A stretch of 64,000 nucleotides of DNA from Rhodobacteraceae bacterium WFHF2C18 (GTDB lineage: Bacteria > Pseudomonadota > Alphaproteobacteria > Rhodobacterales > Rhodobacteraceae). Shown one piece after another: positions 63,221 to 64,000 of this stretch. Below the pieces are notes generated by a model. That model was not told the origin of the DNA. It was given only the letters and a program-made list of their open reading frames with translations, and ran no database searches. The first letter of the stretch is position 1. Every line of letters starts with the position of its first letter. The translations under genes and the position numbers were made by a program. The stretch is from contig NHTQ01000002.1 in the NCBI GenBank assembly GCA_002166865.1, forward strand, positions 248,001 through 312,000, written 5' to 3'.

Positions 63221-64000
63221 ATGCCGGAGATCCGGCTGGCCAAGCATTCGGTGCACTATGCGGTGATGGGGACGGGCCCGCGCCCGGCCTTGGCGCTGCA
63301 CTGTTCGCTGTCGCATGGCGGCAGCTGGCGGGGAGTGGCCGAGCGGCTGGCGCGGCGCGTGACGCTGACCGCCTTCGACCTGCCGGGGCACGGGCAGAGC
63401 GGCGACTGGGACGGGCAGAGCGAAATCCAGGGGCTCTCGGCCCTAATCGCGGCCGGGCTGCTGGCCGGGCCGGCGGACATCCTGGGCCATTCCTTCGGCG
63501 CGACCGTGGCTTTGCGGTTGGCGGTGGAGCGGCCGGACCTGGTGCGTTCGCTGACCCTGATCGAGCCGGTGTTTTTCGCGGTGGCCTTCGCCGACGACCC
63601 CGCCTGGCGGGCGCGGTTGACCGCGCAGATGGCGGGTTATGCGGCGGCCATGGCGGCGGGCGATCTGCGGGGCGCGGCGCGCGAATTCACTGGCGTCTGG
63701 GGCGGCGGCACGGCCTGGGCGGACCTGCCGGACACGCAGAAGGCCCGCATGGCCGCCCGGATGCCGCTTGTCCAGGCCGGCGAGGCGGCGCTGGAGCGTG
63801 ATTGTGCCGGACTTCTGCAGGAAGGCGGCGTGACGGCCATCACCGCGCCGGCGCTCTTGCTGGCGGGCAGCCAATCGCCGGCCATCATCGGCGCGATCAA
63901 TGACGGGCTGGCGGCGCGGCTGGCGGACGTGGACCGATCCGTCATCGGTGGCGCGGGCCACATGGCGCCGGTGAATCATCCCGTCCAGGTCAGCGACGAA
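63221..64000 (+). CDS. Alpha/beta hydrolase, N-terminal 260 residues (3' end outside window)
   Basis: An open frame runs from the ATG at 63221 to the window edge without a stop (260 codons). It shows an alpha/beta hydrolase: [13 protein letters not shown] with the oxyanion-hole region, [11 protein letters not shown], the nucleophile elbow [13 protein letters not shown], and a late [12 protein letters not shown] that supplies the catalytic histidine. Nearly the whole protein seems to be present. The substrate cannot be told. It starts three bases after the stop of the GST-kappa-like gene. Confidence 0.88.
   Translation, partial: MPEIRLAKHSVHYAVMGTGPRPALALHCSLSHGGSWRGVAERLARRVTLTAFDLPGHGQSGDWDGQSEIQGLSALIAAGLLAGPADILGHSFGATVALRLAVERPDLVRSLTLIEPVFFAVAFADDPAWRARLTAQMAGYAAAMAAGDLRGAAREFTGVWGGGTAWADLPDTQKARMAARMPLVQAGEAALERDCAGLLQEGGVTAITAPALLLAGSQSPAIIGAINDGLAARLADVDRSVIGGAGHMAPVNHPVQVSDE

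Overview
This is a GC-rich chromosomal window that reads as a marine or halotolerant alphaproteobacterium of the Rhodobacteraceae (Roseobacter/Rhodobacter relatives). Support comes from gene content and order: murA-DUF2948-hisD-UPF0262, mreBCD-mrdA-rodA followed by ghrA, the five-gene F1 operon atpHAGDC, DUF2125, a large OmpA/MotB-type coiled-coil protein, and frequent 4-base ATGA gene overlaps. I see no rRNA, CRISPR array, prophage, integrase or intact insertion sequence. Most of the window is core genome, with a few accessory islands.

Layout. 1-3.8 kb: the end of an aspartate kinase, then a copper module (CueR-type regulator, CopA ATPase, and a MerR-type promoter upstream of copA). 3.8-6.9 kb: a tightly overlapped acyl-CoA synthetase / kinase-like phosphotransferase / thioesterase trio. 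7-10.8 kb: rpe, an M20 peptidase, and panBC. 11-18.2 kb: a dipeptide-type ABC importer operon with an SDR, interrupted by a decayed tannase/feruloyl esterase pseudogene and a large inverted repeat. 18.3-25.2 kb: arabinose-5-phosphate isomerase, an MFS carrier, trhO, a CDGSH-FMN fusion protein, and pncA with an Fe-S uracil-DNA glycosylase and an SseB-like protein. 25.3-31.9 kb: the rod-shape/elongasome operon. 32-37 kb: tRNA-Thr, murA, hisD and conserved companions, with a small cytochrome c inserted. 37-41.4 kb: a variable segment with an acetyltransferase, a racemase/isomerase, two lipid-A-deacylase-like barrels and a Hint-domain protein. 41.6-46 kb: rpsD, hisC, a prephenate dehydrogenase, an extensin-like lipoprotein and DUF2125. 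46-54 kb: chaC, a MotA/ExbB-MotB/OmpA pair with a very long coiled coil, an M23 peptidase and clpA. 54-61 kb: gloB, a methyltransferase and atpHAGDC. 61-64 kb: an H-type lectin protein, prs, a GST-kappa-like isomerase and the start of an alpha/beta hydrolase.

Functional themes. The window is rich in envelope biology: rod elongation (MreBCD/PBP2/RodA), peptidoglycan precursor synthesis (MurA) and hydrolysis (M23, possibly the extensin-like protein), lipid A editing (LpxR-like and PagL-like), and a proton-channel/peptidoglycan-anchor pair. Central metabolism is represented by the ATP synthase F1 sector, PRPP synthesis, pantothenate, histidine and tyrosine synthesis, and NAD salvage.

The most interesting candidate system is the ExbB/MotA-like plus 912-residue MotB/OmpA-like pair at 46.7-50.6 kb. 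It resembles a stator unit whose periplasmic linker is far longer than the periplasm is wide. It also resembles the ZorAB motor of Zorya defence, but no nuclease or helicase partners are adjacent. Next in interest are the LpxR / Hint / PagL-like cluster and the double-CDGSH FMN oxidoreductase.
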